Below, one piece after another: positions 13,883 through 25,193 of a DNA stretch of 64,000 nt. Location of the stretch: NCBI GenBank assembly GCA_963920665.1, contig OY987265.1:37763001-37827000 (forward strand), in the 5' to 3' direction. Source of the stretch: Straminergon stramineum. Taxonomy: Eukaryota; Streptophyta; Bryopsida; Hypnales; Calliergonaceae. The notes under the pieces were generated by a model that was not told where the DNA came from, searched no databases, and saw only the letters and a program-made list of their open reading frames with translations. Made by a program: the position numbers and the translations under genes. Every line of letters begins with the position of its first letter. The stretch's first letter is position 1.

Positions 13883-14786
13883 TTAACCTCTAAAGAACTA
13901 AGGCCTTTTTATGCCAAATAACACTTGAAAGAACCATTTCTATTGCAAAGAGTTAAAAAAATAGAAAATTGTATTAGTTTTTGGACAATTAACTGTAGGA
14001 TCTTAAATCAAACTAGTATGAGAATGTGTGGAACAAATTTCAGAAATTTTGACTACAAAGATTGTAGGATATTTGCATTTATAGTGAAGAAAACAAACTT
14101 TTTCCACATTGCAAGACTAGATTATTTGACTTTGAACCTTCTTAACTTCAATTTTTTGTACTACAAAGTTTTGAGGTTCAAATCTTTATGGTGGAAAGTA
14201 GTATTGAGAGTCCAGGGGAAAAAAATTCAAAAAAATTCATTTTTATTCTTAAAGAAATTATGAAGTAGAAGTAGGTATGAAATAGAAGGAAAATCTAAAT
14301 TATTAATATCTCTAAGATGGAAATACTAATTCTAATGGTGAGATTGTTCTAAAAAACAAAATGAACCATGCAAAATGTTTTTTTGAAAATTTTTGAAAAT
14401 TGCATTCAAGAATGATTCCTACAAGTTATTTTTTCAAAAAGATGTTTAGATTGCCTTGAAAATAAGATTGTCCATAACTTTCACATCACTTATCCAAATC
14501 AAATGAAGCAAAGCTTTCCATGTAGAACAAAACATAATCTATGAGGAAAAAAATTTGAAAAAATATTCAAATTATTTTTCATTTTTTTATTAATTGAGTT
14601 TTAGCTTATTTGAGCATAACTTTTGTTCCATGGCAACAATTGAAAAAAATCATATTTCCACAAAGCTAATCAGTTTTTTCTATCTTCAAAATGAGTTTAA
14701 GAAAATCATGACAAAAATTGAGATTGTAGGTACTTGCCCAAAATCCAATTTTTTCCCAAATGGAACAATGGTCCTTTACAGGTTAA
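13883..14786 (+). mobile_element. TTAA element, group D (904 bp)
   Basis: It starts TTAACCTCTAAAG and ends GTCCTTTACAGGTTAA, a slightly decayed form of the shared terminus. The module at about 13985-14085 has TAGGATCTTAAATC and GATTGTAGGATATT. The body differs from group A except for the module and the GCATAACTTTTG-like segment near the right end. Paralogous to 60661-61589. Confidence 0.72.
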
Positions 14787-14815
14787 TTTACTCTCTTGCA
14801 TGTGTACCTTAGCCC

Positions 14816-15397
14816 TTAACTCCTAAAGGAAGGACTAAGGCACATTTTGGGCAAAAATTGTCAAAAATTGCTACTTTTTAGGGCAACAAGAAAAAAAAGA
14901 AAAAGAAAGTTTTTTTTTCAAAATTCAACCACGAAAATTTGAACTAGACTTCTTTGAGATCATGTGGAAAAAAATTTAGAAACTTTGACTGCACAAATTG
15001 AAAGATTACAACGTTTGAAGTTAGGTGAAATTTTTTTTTTCCAACCTTGCCCAACATGGCCTACAAACTTTAACTCCTTCTAGAATGAGATTCTTACACT
15101 TAATAGGTTTATTTTTTGACATTTGCATCTTGGATCATTTAGGCTACACACCCGCCAAATTTCAAAATCATAAGAAGAGTTTTGCACATGCTGCCTAAGT
15201 TGCTTGGAAAGTTCAGGGTAGCATAACTTTTGATCCGTATACCCAATTGGAAAAAAAATTAGATATCCGCAAAAAGGGGATACATAATTTTACATTATGT
15301 CGAAATTTCATGAACATCTGACTAAAAAGGACTTTGTAGGAGCCTACCTGAGATTTCTTATGTATGGTGAATGGGCACTTGGTCCTTTAGGGGTTAA
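14816..15397 (+). mobile_element. TTAA element, group C (582 bp)
   Basis: It starts TTAACTCCTAAAGGA and ends GGTCCTTTAGGGGTTAA, about 14 of 15 matching positions in the inverted terminus. It is a short version of the same plan: a module at about 14935-15025, then GCATAACTTTTGATCCGTAT near 15220. The inverted paralogue is 41328-41901. It lies only 29 bp after the group D copy. Confidence 0.8.
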
Positions 15398-17436
15398 TTG
15401 AATTGTTGTAGTAGTTTGATGTGCCTTGGACCCCAGTCACTTCATGACTTGTTGCTTGAACTTCACATCAAGACACATGGCCATAACTCCTTGTTTCTTT
15501 AAAGGGCAATTGTTGATGATGTCACAATGTTACATTTCTTTATCTCATAGTGAGACAATGATACTTGAACAAACTCTATATTGAGTGTCCTTTGTGGCTC
15601 TATTTAATTTCATTGCAGGTTGTAAGTTTTGTCCCCTAAGATTTTTCAAAAAGGGCACATCATTCTCCAACTATAACTTGTCAATCCAAGAAAGTGGTCA
15701 TCCATCTCTCAATTCATCCCTCTAATTCCAAGGTTAGAAGTTACCTTTCATAAATCTACGTTTCTTTTTAAAATTAGAATTCATTTTTATTTATTTTATT
15801 TAGGATTTTATTTCCTTTCCATTCAATTATAGAGACAACCCTTAGGTCAAAACTAGTTTAGGCAATATTTTAAATTTTATGTATCTATATCTATATCAAT
15901 ATTTCTGTATTAACCCCTACAACACTAAGAGCCTTCTCAAAGGACTTTCAAGAGTTGGAGTAGGGACCTACAATCTCACATTCACTCTTTATTTTTGAGT
16001 TTTTTTCTTTAGATGTCTTTTTTTTTGCTAGCTTTGTACACATCTAATTTTTATGGTGATAGAATATATGGTTCAAAAGTTATGTGTTTTTTGTTGGATT
16101 GGAGGTCTAGGGCAAGATAGGCAAGTCAATTTTCATTGACTTACATTGTGAGTAGTTGAGGAGCAATGGAAGGAACTAGTGCCTAGGCAATAGGCCTTGT
16201 AGAAGACACAAGTCATAGGCCAAAGATTGGGCAATAGGGGTTACTCGGACAATTGGGGTTCAATTGAGGCAAAAAAGGTTCAAAACTCGTAGTCATCAAA
16301 AAGATTAGGAGCAATAGGAAGTTGTGCAGTTGATGACAACAAGAGTGAAGTCCATCACCTTTGTTGCCATGATGTAACACGACCCTTATAGAACTTGTCC
16401 AAGTGTACCTTCAAGTTGTTTGGACCAAGATCTCCCTTGATTGAAGTCACCTAATCCAACTCTATTGAAATTTGAAGTTGAGGTGCTAAAATTGATAGAT
16501 TTTGGCTTTAGGATAATATATCTCTGACAAAATTGCAATTTGATGTGTACAACACACTCATTTCTTAGTGAATATGGAAGAGCATTGATTGTCTACAACT
16601 CATTCTTCTCTTGAAATGGAAATTCTTTTGTTAAATTGAAGACCAAAATTGCCATAGAAAGACAAATTTGTGAGTCAAATGCAACCAAGCTATCAACTTG
16701 CAAGTACTCATTGATAAACACACATCAAATTTCACCTCTATGTATCAACAACACATAATTGACCCCCACAATGTCACCCACCTCTCAATTCTCTTCAATT
16801 GCAACTAAATTTTGTCACTACTCACTTACTTTTCAATTGCCACTACTTCATGTAAGAATGTGGATTAAAAAAAATTGTCATTCCACCTCTTCTTTTACAA
16901 AAATGCCCTTGTGACAAGATACTAAGGTATTGTGGACCATTGACTTCTTGAGCTCATCAAGTAGAAGAAAAAATGGGAAGAAAAAAGTCCACAATAAAGG
17001 GCAAAGAGGTAATGCTTTCTCTTCCTTGGCAACCTCTGTTCATTTCTAGCATATTCTTGCAATTTCTAATTTTTTTCCTTCTCTAGATTGTTTGGGATGG
17101 AACACTAATGTGGCAAAGTTGTCAATTGCTTGCACTTTTGGCAAAAGTGTACAACAATCCATCTTCTCTACTCTAGAGTCTTACACCCTCACATTGAGAT
17201 TCTCCTTTCTTCATTATATATCTGACACTAGTGCCTCTATCACCAATTTTGCTTGTATTAATGATTTCTCTAAAAAAATGCACATTTTATATATTACATC
17301 AATTATACTAACTATATGACTATATATAATGGAGATAAATATGTTTTTATAATAAAATAGATTATAGCTCTATGCAACTCAAAAGAGGTTGAAAATACCA
17401 ATAGGAATTAATTTCCAATGTAGCTTGAAAAAAAAA
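15398..17436. other. AT-rich intergenic, nothing recognised
   Basis: About 2 kb without repeat termini or coding signal. A 75-codon frame at 17092 is not supported by anything else. Confidence 0.55.
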
Positions 17437-18404
17437 TTTACCCCTAAAGGACTAAAGAGCCCACTTTGAGCTTTTGGAGAACTCAAGTAGGCTCCACGGA
17501 CTTTGTGATTTGGACTTTTGGCATGAATTTTTTAGATTGGATGCTACTCATTATAATCTACATGTGAAGTTTTGTTTTTGTCATTCCAATAAATATCAAA
17601 AAAGTTAGAAGTTTTTTTTAATTTCAATGTCAAATTAGGCAATGAGAAATATATTCTAAAAAAACATGAATTTTTTTTTTGAGATTGTATAAGTTGATAC
17701 ATTTGAACCATTCAATTCCAAATAATGAACTAAAAGTTTTGAGGAATTAAATTTTGCAAGGCAATGAAGGTAGAAAAAACATATAAAGCCATCTTTTGCT
17801 CTCAATTTAAAAAATTCTCAAATAAAAACAAAAAGAAAGGATGTGAATTCATTACTAGAACATTCTCACCATTGAAATTAACATCTCTCCATGTCTTATA
17901 AAAGTTATTAGCAGATTAGTTCTATTTTTCATTTAGTACCACATTCCACTTTACAATTTTTTTGAAGATGAATATGAAACTCTTTTTGGTTTAAAAAATT
18001 TATATGTGTTTTCAACCTATTTTTTAGTGTATTGGAAAATGTGCCAATTATAGGAAATACTTCGTTTTTTCTAAAAATGTTGAAAGACCAACTTCACTTT
18101 TGAAAAGGGCTAGAAATTTGGTATGTATTTCTACCCTTGCAATGAAATTCCATTTCATTTGTGTCATTTAAAAAGGGGGGTCGGGCCAGAAAAAACTACA
18201 TTTTGAAGTTTAGGCACATTGAAATTGCAATCAATGGGGACATTCACTCTAAAAATTCTAGAACAATGCACTTGAACAAGTTAAACAAAAGATCCTATGG
18301 TTGGATTTGTTAAAAAATAAATATCGATGAAGATTTTGCCCTTGCTTTGGAGAAAAGTATTTTGAATCAGTTTTGGGCTTCCAAAATTGAAAGAATTTTT
18401 CATA
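17437..18404 (-). mobile_element. Degenerate TTAA element, probably group D, inverted
   Basis: TTTACCCCTAAAGGAC marks a terminus with one change in the TTAA. The interior stretch GAACATTCTCACCATTGAAA at about 17860 matches group D in reverse, and an inverted GATCCTATGGTT remnant of the module lies near 18290. The far end abuts the next group A copy and is not clear. Confidence 0.5.
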
Positions 18405-19331
18405 TTGGCCCCTAAAGTTCTTTGACTTCGTGTTCACCAAAACTGTTCCAAAACTACCACTACCAGTACAAGTAGAACAATTTAGAAAAAAACATTTTTG
18501 GACACATGTAACCATAGGATCTTGATTGTACACTAGTTTGAGAATAGGTGTAAAGAATTTCAAAAATTTCCACCATGTAGATTGCAAGATATTAGCATTT
18601 GAATTGACAAAAATCCTTTTGAGGGCCCTCGAAAAATCAGGTAGTTGCACTTCACTAGGTCACATTTGTATGAAAAAATGTCCAAAATGGTGGTTCTTCT
18701 TTGAATTCATTCTTCAAGGCAAGTTGGCTACATGCTTGAAATTTTTTGGATCATTGGTAATTATACAACATATAGAAAAAAATAGTAAACAAAAAGAAGT
18801 AGAAAATTATTCAAAATGCTAAATTGTTAAAATTTTAGTTATAGAATTGAAAAATGCCAATCCCAATGGTTGTAATGTTGGAATAAAAACAATCTACATT
18901 GTATGATTGTATTTTTTTCAAAAATATTGAAAATTGAGTTAAATAATAGACTTCAAATTTTATTTTAGAATAGGGATTCCATAACTACTTGCATACTAAA
19001 ATTCCTCATAACTTTCATCCCATTGATCAAAATGGAATGATTCAATGCTTTTCATGTGCATATGAATCTAGAAAACCAATTTCAAATTTTTATTTCTCAA
19101 AAAAGTGATTTTTTCTTATTTGCCCGGGTTGCCCAAGTCAAGAAACAAACAACATTTTGCAACATAACTTTTCACTTGTATGCTCAATTGAAATTAAATT
19201 TAGCACTCATGAAAGATATTCCTCATCCACACCTTGTAAAAAAATTCAGACAAAATAAGTAAAATCTTTACACACATGTACTTGCCCCAAAAAATTATGT
19301 TACCAAAAACACAAGTCGGCTGGTCCTTTAA
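18405..19331 (+). mobile_element. TTAA element, group A, fused to the next copy
   Basis: The left end is TTGGCCCCTAAAG (TTAA decayed to TTGG). The module is at about 18510-18610. The right end reads GGTCCTTTAACTCCTAAAG: the expected AGGGGTTAA is missing and the sequence runs directly into the left end of the copy at 19328. Open frames here, including one of about 130 codons on the minus strand, follow the repeat. Confidence 0.72.
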
Positions 19332-20261
19332 CTCCTAAAGTTCCTTGACTATGTTATCACCTAAAACCCTCAAAAACTGCCATTTCTAATACAAGTACCA
19401 AAATTTTGGAAAATATCATTTTTGGACACATGTAACCATAGGATCTTGTAGTACACTAGATTGAGAAGATGTGGAAAAGAATTCAGAAAATTCTACTGTG
19501 TAGGTTGCAAGACATTAGCATTTGAAGTGACAAAAATCATTTTTTGGGCCCTGTGAAAAAACGGGTAGTAGCACTTCACAAAGTCACATTTGTATGAAAA
19601 AATGTCCCAAATGGTGGTGCTTCTTTAGATTCACTATTCAATGCAAGATGGCTATATGCTTGAAAATTTTCAGATCATTTGGAATTGTGCAACATATAGA
19701 AAAAAAATAGTAAATAGAAAGATATATAGAGAATGATTCAAAATACAAAATTGTTAACAATGTATTAATGGAATTGAAGAATCCCAATCCCAAAAATGAT
19801 TATGTTTTAATAAACAATCTGCATCTAATATTTTTATTTTTTTCAAAAAATATTGAAAATTGTGTTAAATAAAGGACTTCAAAGTTTATTTTAGAGTAGA
19901 GAATCCATACTTGCCCACAAACTACAACATCTCATAACTTTTGACTCATTGATCAAAATGGAATGATTCAAAGCTTTCTATTTATATATAAAACTAGAAA
20001 ACCAATTTCAAATTTTTATTTTTGAAAAAAATGATTTGTCCAGATTTGTCCAAATTGCCCGAGTTGAGAAACAAACTCCCTATTAGGCCATAACTTTTGA
20101 CTCATATTTCCAAATGCCTTGAACTTTAGTGCACATGAAAGATATTCCTTGTCCACACCTTCTATTAAAATTTGGACCAAAAACATAAAAATCTCTAGTC
20201 ACATATACCTACCCAAAAAGTTATATTGCCAAAAAAAACACTTTGGTCCTTTAGGGGTTAA
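19328..20261 (+). mobile_element. TTAA element, group A, full length (934 bp)
   Basis: It begins TTAACTCCTAAAG and ends TTTGGTCCTTTAGGGGTTAA. The module GGATCTTGTAGTACACTAGA is at about 19440 and GTTGCAAGACATTAGCATTT near 19505. A TTTGTCCAAATTGCCC plus CATAACTTTTGACTCATA segment precedes the right end. This is the best-preserved group A copy and the reference for the others. Confidence 0.82.
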
Positions 20262-20997
20262 AGGTTAAAGACAATCTAACAAAACTAAGTGATAAAAAAC
20301 AACCCATTATATACATTGTCTTTGCATTATGTGAAAGTATTTCAATGTGTGTCTACAATAAATCAAACCAATGTAGATTACATATTGCCATGCACTATTA
20401 CAACACACTTGGAGCACATTGCCTTAGAAAGGTACTTTACACGAGACTTTACATAAAATGATGCAACAACTTCAATATCTACAACATATCTCATGGTAGC
20501 ATCTATGACAAAACCAATAATTAAGGATCTCATTTTCTTACAATTCAAGTTTTTAGATGCTACATGCATTGTATTTTATGAATTTTGAATTTGCTAGCAA
20601 AGGATCCTTACTATATATATATATATTTACAATACACATTCATTGTTGTAACGGCACTTTCAAGGTAAAAGATTTGAAAGAAACATGTAGCCCAATGCAA
20701 TGGCCCTTTGAATCTTGAAGCATGTTGTTAAGTAGAAAGGCCTTGCCTTGGGAAAACACAGGGCTTCTAGCTGCAACTAGATGTGATCCAAATAATAGAA
20801 GATCCCATAGTCATATAAGATCACACACATAATAATAAACCCCCGGATGATGCCATATGAACCAAAATACTATTACATCTCGAGATACCCCTTAAAAGAT
20901 GTTATGGAGTCTCAATATACATCATATGTGATAAAAGGTAGTAAAAAAAGTCATATCCTCTACAAACTCCCCTTGGGGAAGTGTCTAATAAAAAATG
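20262..20997. other. Intergenic leading into the 180-bp tandem repeat
   Basis: 20640-20997 has slightly higher complexity and could be the rest of the element that carries the tandem repeat, but I see no termini. Confidence 0.4.
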
Positions 20998-21640
20998 AGT
21001 GTTACGGACGCTCTACAACTCCAAACTAAAAGTGTGATGTGTCCCTGAAAAGCTAACAAAAAGTTTTACAACCTCTCCAAAATTCACTGAAAACTAAAGT
21101 ATTGTCCAACTTTAATGGTCGGTCAAAGTTCATCCCTCCCAACTCAAAGGCAGCTCACCTATACTTCACTCTCAAGTCCATAACTTTCTCATACTAGCTC
21201 CAAACTAAGAAAATAATACCATTTTGAAAAGCTAACATGAATATCTACAACCTCCCTAAGTTTCACTCAAAAATATGTTACTTTCCACCTCTCTTAGCCC
21301 TTCAAAGTTCACTCTCTTGAAAACCCAAAAATAGCTCTTCACCCTTTCACGCTTAAGCCCATAACTTTAACATACTAACTCCAAACCAAGAAAATAAACC
21401 CATTTTGGAAAGCTAAAAGAAGTATCTACAATCTCTCCAAGTTTCACTCAAAACTAAGGTACTGTACACCTTTTATAGTCTACCAAATCTCACTCTCCTA
21501 AAAGCTTAATGCAACTCCACAACACTTCACTCCCAAACTCATAACTTACACATACTATCTTCAAATTTAGTGAGTGATAACTTTTCGGAAACACAAAAAA
21601 AAGATACACAAGCTCTCAAAATTTCATTGCAAAAAACTTC
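20998..21640. repeat. Tandem repeat with a period of about 180 bp, about 3.5 units
   Basis: The word CCATAACTT..CATACTA recurs at 21178, 21359 and about 21539. Each unit continues with AGAAAATAA..CCATTTTG, AAAGCTAA, ATCTACAA..CTC, AGTTTCACTCAAAA and TTCACTC. A partial earlier unit starts near 20998. Units are perhaps 65-75% alike, so the array is old. No coding frame runs through it. Confidence 0.75.
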
Positions 21641-22876
21641 ATGTACAAAGTGCAATGTCTTCTCAAAATGACGGCTTCTTCCAAACAAACAAGAAGGAGG
21701 GAGAAGATGACCCTCCACCTCCATGCCATCCACCTAAGCTAGTGAATTTTAGCCACTAAGATGCCACATGGGCCATAATACACTCATGGGTCACCTCCCA
21801 TCCTTGATAAGTCTATCCACATCTTCTACGTGGACTTCTAATCCATTAAAAACAACTAAAGAAAAGGTAAAACAAACTTTACCTTTTGTTTTTACAACTT
21901 CAAACAAACAAACAAAAATATTAAAACATCTTTGAGTATAAAAATCAAAGAACTAAATGTTTGTCAAATAGAGGTAAAAAAAAGAGTTCAAGTGGAATAT
22001 GGCCCCATTTGTTTCTTGAGACTCTAGGAAAAAAAAACTTCAATTTAACAAACAATTATGTATTTTTACATAATGAACGCATTTACAATGCAACAACGTG
22101 AAATCAAAACACTCTTTTATAGCATCTAAATGGATGTTGTTGAGTCCTTGACTGACTTCAAAATGATGTAATTAATGTCAAAAGACCCAAAAAGGACAAG
22201 AAGAGTCACTTACCATAAATCTTTTTTTCAAATGTTGCTTTAACAAATGCTTTCCCTCCTTGGTTGCAAAAGTGATTTGCCTGAAATCAACTATTTGCAT
22301 CCATTATGATTCTAAAGTTTCCAACTCATTTTCAACAATGTTAAATATTTTAGCATAAGTCCAATTGAGTGATAGTTGTGGGGCTAATTTCTCTGGTTAG
22401 AAATAAAAATAATGAAGATTGAATTCTTTTTTGCTAATTTTTCATCAAGTTAGGACTTTGTACAAATTATGGAAGTATAGATTATTGTCCAACTTATTTT
22501 CAATATATAGGGGAACCTATTTCCAAAAAGCGCAAAAATAAAACTCTTAGCTACTTTTCGGTGTTAATGTGTAATTTGTCACCCAATAATAAAGTTGCTA
22601 AGACTATATGATATTCCCCTCATTCACCCTATCTTATGCATATGGGGCCTTGTGCAAAAATATGTTGCATACTTGCATGTATTTTTGTTATTCCCTACAC
22701 ACTTGCAACGGCAATCTAAAAGCATCCCTCAAGCTTGTTGAATAATTCAAAAGTTGTAAAGCATAGCCATTGTAAAAAGAAAATACACAAGTAGGTGAGT
22801 CAACCTCTATTTTTTTCAACAAAAACCTTGATGAATCTTTGTAAATTGTAGCCATTAACAATTAATCCTTAGAGCT
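21641..22876. other. AT-rich intergenic, nothing recognised
   Basis: No supportable gene; small frames near 21540-21760 overlap on both strands. Confidence 0.5.
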
Positions 22877-23777
22877 TTAACCCAAAAATGGCCAAATTGC
22901 ATTTTTTGGCAACATAGTGATTTAGAGCAACTCACTACAAATGGAATCTTTCTTTTATTTTTCTGAAATTTTTTCACAACATGTGCCAGAAGAGTTCCTT
23001 TAAGGTGCAATAATTTTCATAACTTTTGACTACATAGTTAAAAAGTTATTGCATAATATGTCATTTTCATTGTTTGGCAGGCAGCCTAGGCAACTTAAAA
23101 AATTTCTTTAAAAATCACTTTTTTCAAAAATAAAAATTTGAAACTGGTTTTCTAGATTCATATGTACGTATAAAGCTTTGAATCATTCCATTTTGATCAA
23201 TGAGATGAAAGTTTTGAGGAGTTTTAGTTTGTAGGTAGTGAACTCAATTTTCTATATTTTTGAAAAATATAAAATAAAATCATTGGGTGTAGATTGTTTA
23301 TTACAACATTACAACCATTAGGGTTGGCATTTTTCAATTCCATGACTAAATTCTTAACAATTTAGTATTTTGAATCATTCCCTACTTCTTTCTACTTACT
23401 ATTTTTTTCTATATGTTGTATGATTCCAAATGATAGGTATTTTTTCAAGCATGTAGCCAACTTGCCTTGAAGAATGAATCCAAAAAAGCACAACCATTGT
23501 GGACATTTTTTCACACAAATGTGACCTTGTAAAGTGTAGTTGCCTAGTTATTTTGTAGGGACTAAAAAAGAATTTTTGTCCCTTCAAACGTGAATATCTT
23601 GCAATATTCAAGGTGGGAATTTCTGAAAAAAATTCCATGTCTTCTCAAACCATCATACTACAAGATCATAAGATTACATGTGTTCCCAAAAATATTCTAA
23701 AATTTGGTACTTGTATTAGAAATGGCAATTTTGGAGCATTTTGGGTGAATATCTAGTCAAATACATTTAGGGGTTAA
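22877..23777 (-). mobile_element. TTAA element, group A, inverted (901 bp)
   Basis: It runs from a decayed TTAACCCAAAAATGGCC to ATTTAGGGGTTAA and aligns in reverse with the other group A copies over its whole length, including the module at about 23575-23670. The left terminus has lost the CTAAAGG part. Confidence 0.78.
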
Positions 23778-23862
23778 GCCTTAATCCTTGAATGCCCAAG
23801 GGGTAAGGGACATACCTAAGATATACTATGAAACATATCTTCTTCAACCTTTTGAATGATTG

Positions 23863-25188
23863 TGTCACACCCCTATCTCCTTGGGGTGCCCAAAGTGCCT
23901 TAGTGAGCAAAGGAGACCTTAGAGGTAACTTCCCAAGCCTTGCAATAGTCTAAGAAGGGAGAAATGGGAGACTCTTTAGCAAACAGGGTGCAATAGTGCC
24001 CTGAGTTCAAAAAGAGTAGTAGCATATTGCATATGCTTGGAAAGCTCTTGAGAAGACGCTTCTAACTATCTAAAGAATGCATGATTTGGACTAGTTGGAT
24101 AGAAGTTATGGCTTTTCAAAGTTGGAAGTGCCCTTATGGCTCTAGGACACTTAAGGGCTAGGAGTGAAGGGTTCCTAAGGAATACTTCAAGGAATTATAG
24201 CATGTAGCATATCATTGGAAAGCTATGAAGACAAATAAGCTAGAATGACAAGAATTACAAGATTTTAAGATGCGAGCTTAAAATTATGGCCAAAAGAAAG
24301 ATCGGGGTGAAGGCATGACGTCACTCCTAGTGAACCCAAATCTTTGAAGGGCCATAAATTTGCAATAATTTGGTCAAACGAGACAAGTGAGAAGTCCATC
24401 AGCATCTACTTGTTGCGTAGATATCCAAAAATGGGCTTGTATGTGGGATTTGAAGCTCTACCGCAAAATTACGTTGTTTGGAAGTTCAAGGAGCCTAGAC
24501 GGGGTTGTAACTTGGCAATTTTGGTTGCAAATGGGTAGTCCTCCCAAACTAGAGTGGATTTTGGAAGTTCCTTTGATCTACAAGGGGATTTGCCAAATAC
24601 CACATAGAATTTTATAGGAGGGGTTGGTCTCCCTCTTCACTCCTTCTTGGTGCCTTGGTGAGTCTTGGTGATTCAAGGTTAGTAAGGTTGGTGATACATC
24701 CTCAATCACCACTAGTTCTAAGGCACCATGGGACACTTATATGGGTGTCCCGTAATGCCATTTGGATGGAGTCCCATTCCTTGCTAGGCCACTTTCAATA
24801 TGTCATAAGTTGTAAGTCTCAATTAGCTATAGTATAAAAGTAGCACATATACAATGGGCCTAGTATGGAGTGGGGTGACACTCAAGGGCAGTTAGGATCA
24901 TGATGAGTAGTGTAACCACAAGTCCTAGCACAATAAGATGGAAGTACTGCCCTTTGTCACCAAGTGACATGTTAGGTGTCTTGAGTGGAAGGTACGCTAG
25001 TAGTCCTGAGGACTAGGACTTAACAATATGAGTTGGAAATGAAAACTAATGTTGTGGGTGCATGGCATATGCTATATTAGTCAATTGTGACCCAAGTGAC
25101 ACTGGAATTGAAGCATGGTGAGCCCATTAAGCCATGAAGGGCTTGTAAAGGTTGTTTGAGTTTGTAAGGTGTTACTAGGGCCATGACA
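23863..25188. mobile_element. Probable solo LTR (1.3 kb)
   Basis: It starts TGTCACACCCC, a common start of plant Ty3/Gypsy LTRs, and ends GGGCCATGACA, so TGTCA..TGACA are inverted. The flanks GATTG (23858-23862) and AATTG (25189-25193) agree at four of five bases, as for a decayed 5-bp duplication. A TATAAAAG at about 24831 is a possible LTR promoter. No adjoining primer site, gag-pol or second LTR was seen. Short open frames at 24340-24840 show no domain. Confidence 0.6.
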
Positions 25189-25193
25189 AATTG

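Noticed and set aside
18258..18650. 130-codon minus-strand frame
   Set aside because: It crosses the boundary between two TTAA elements and follows the repeat sequence.
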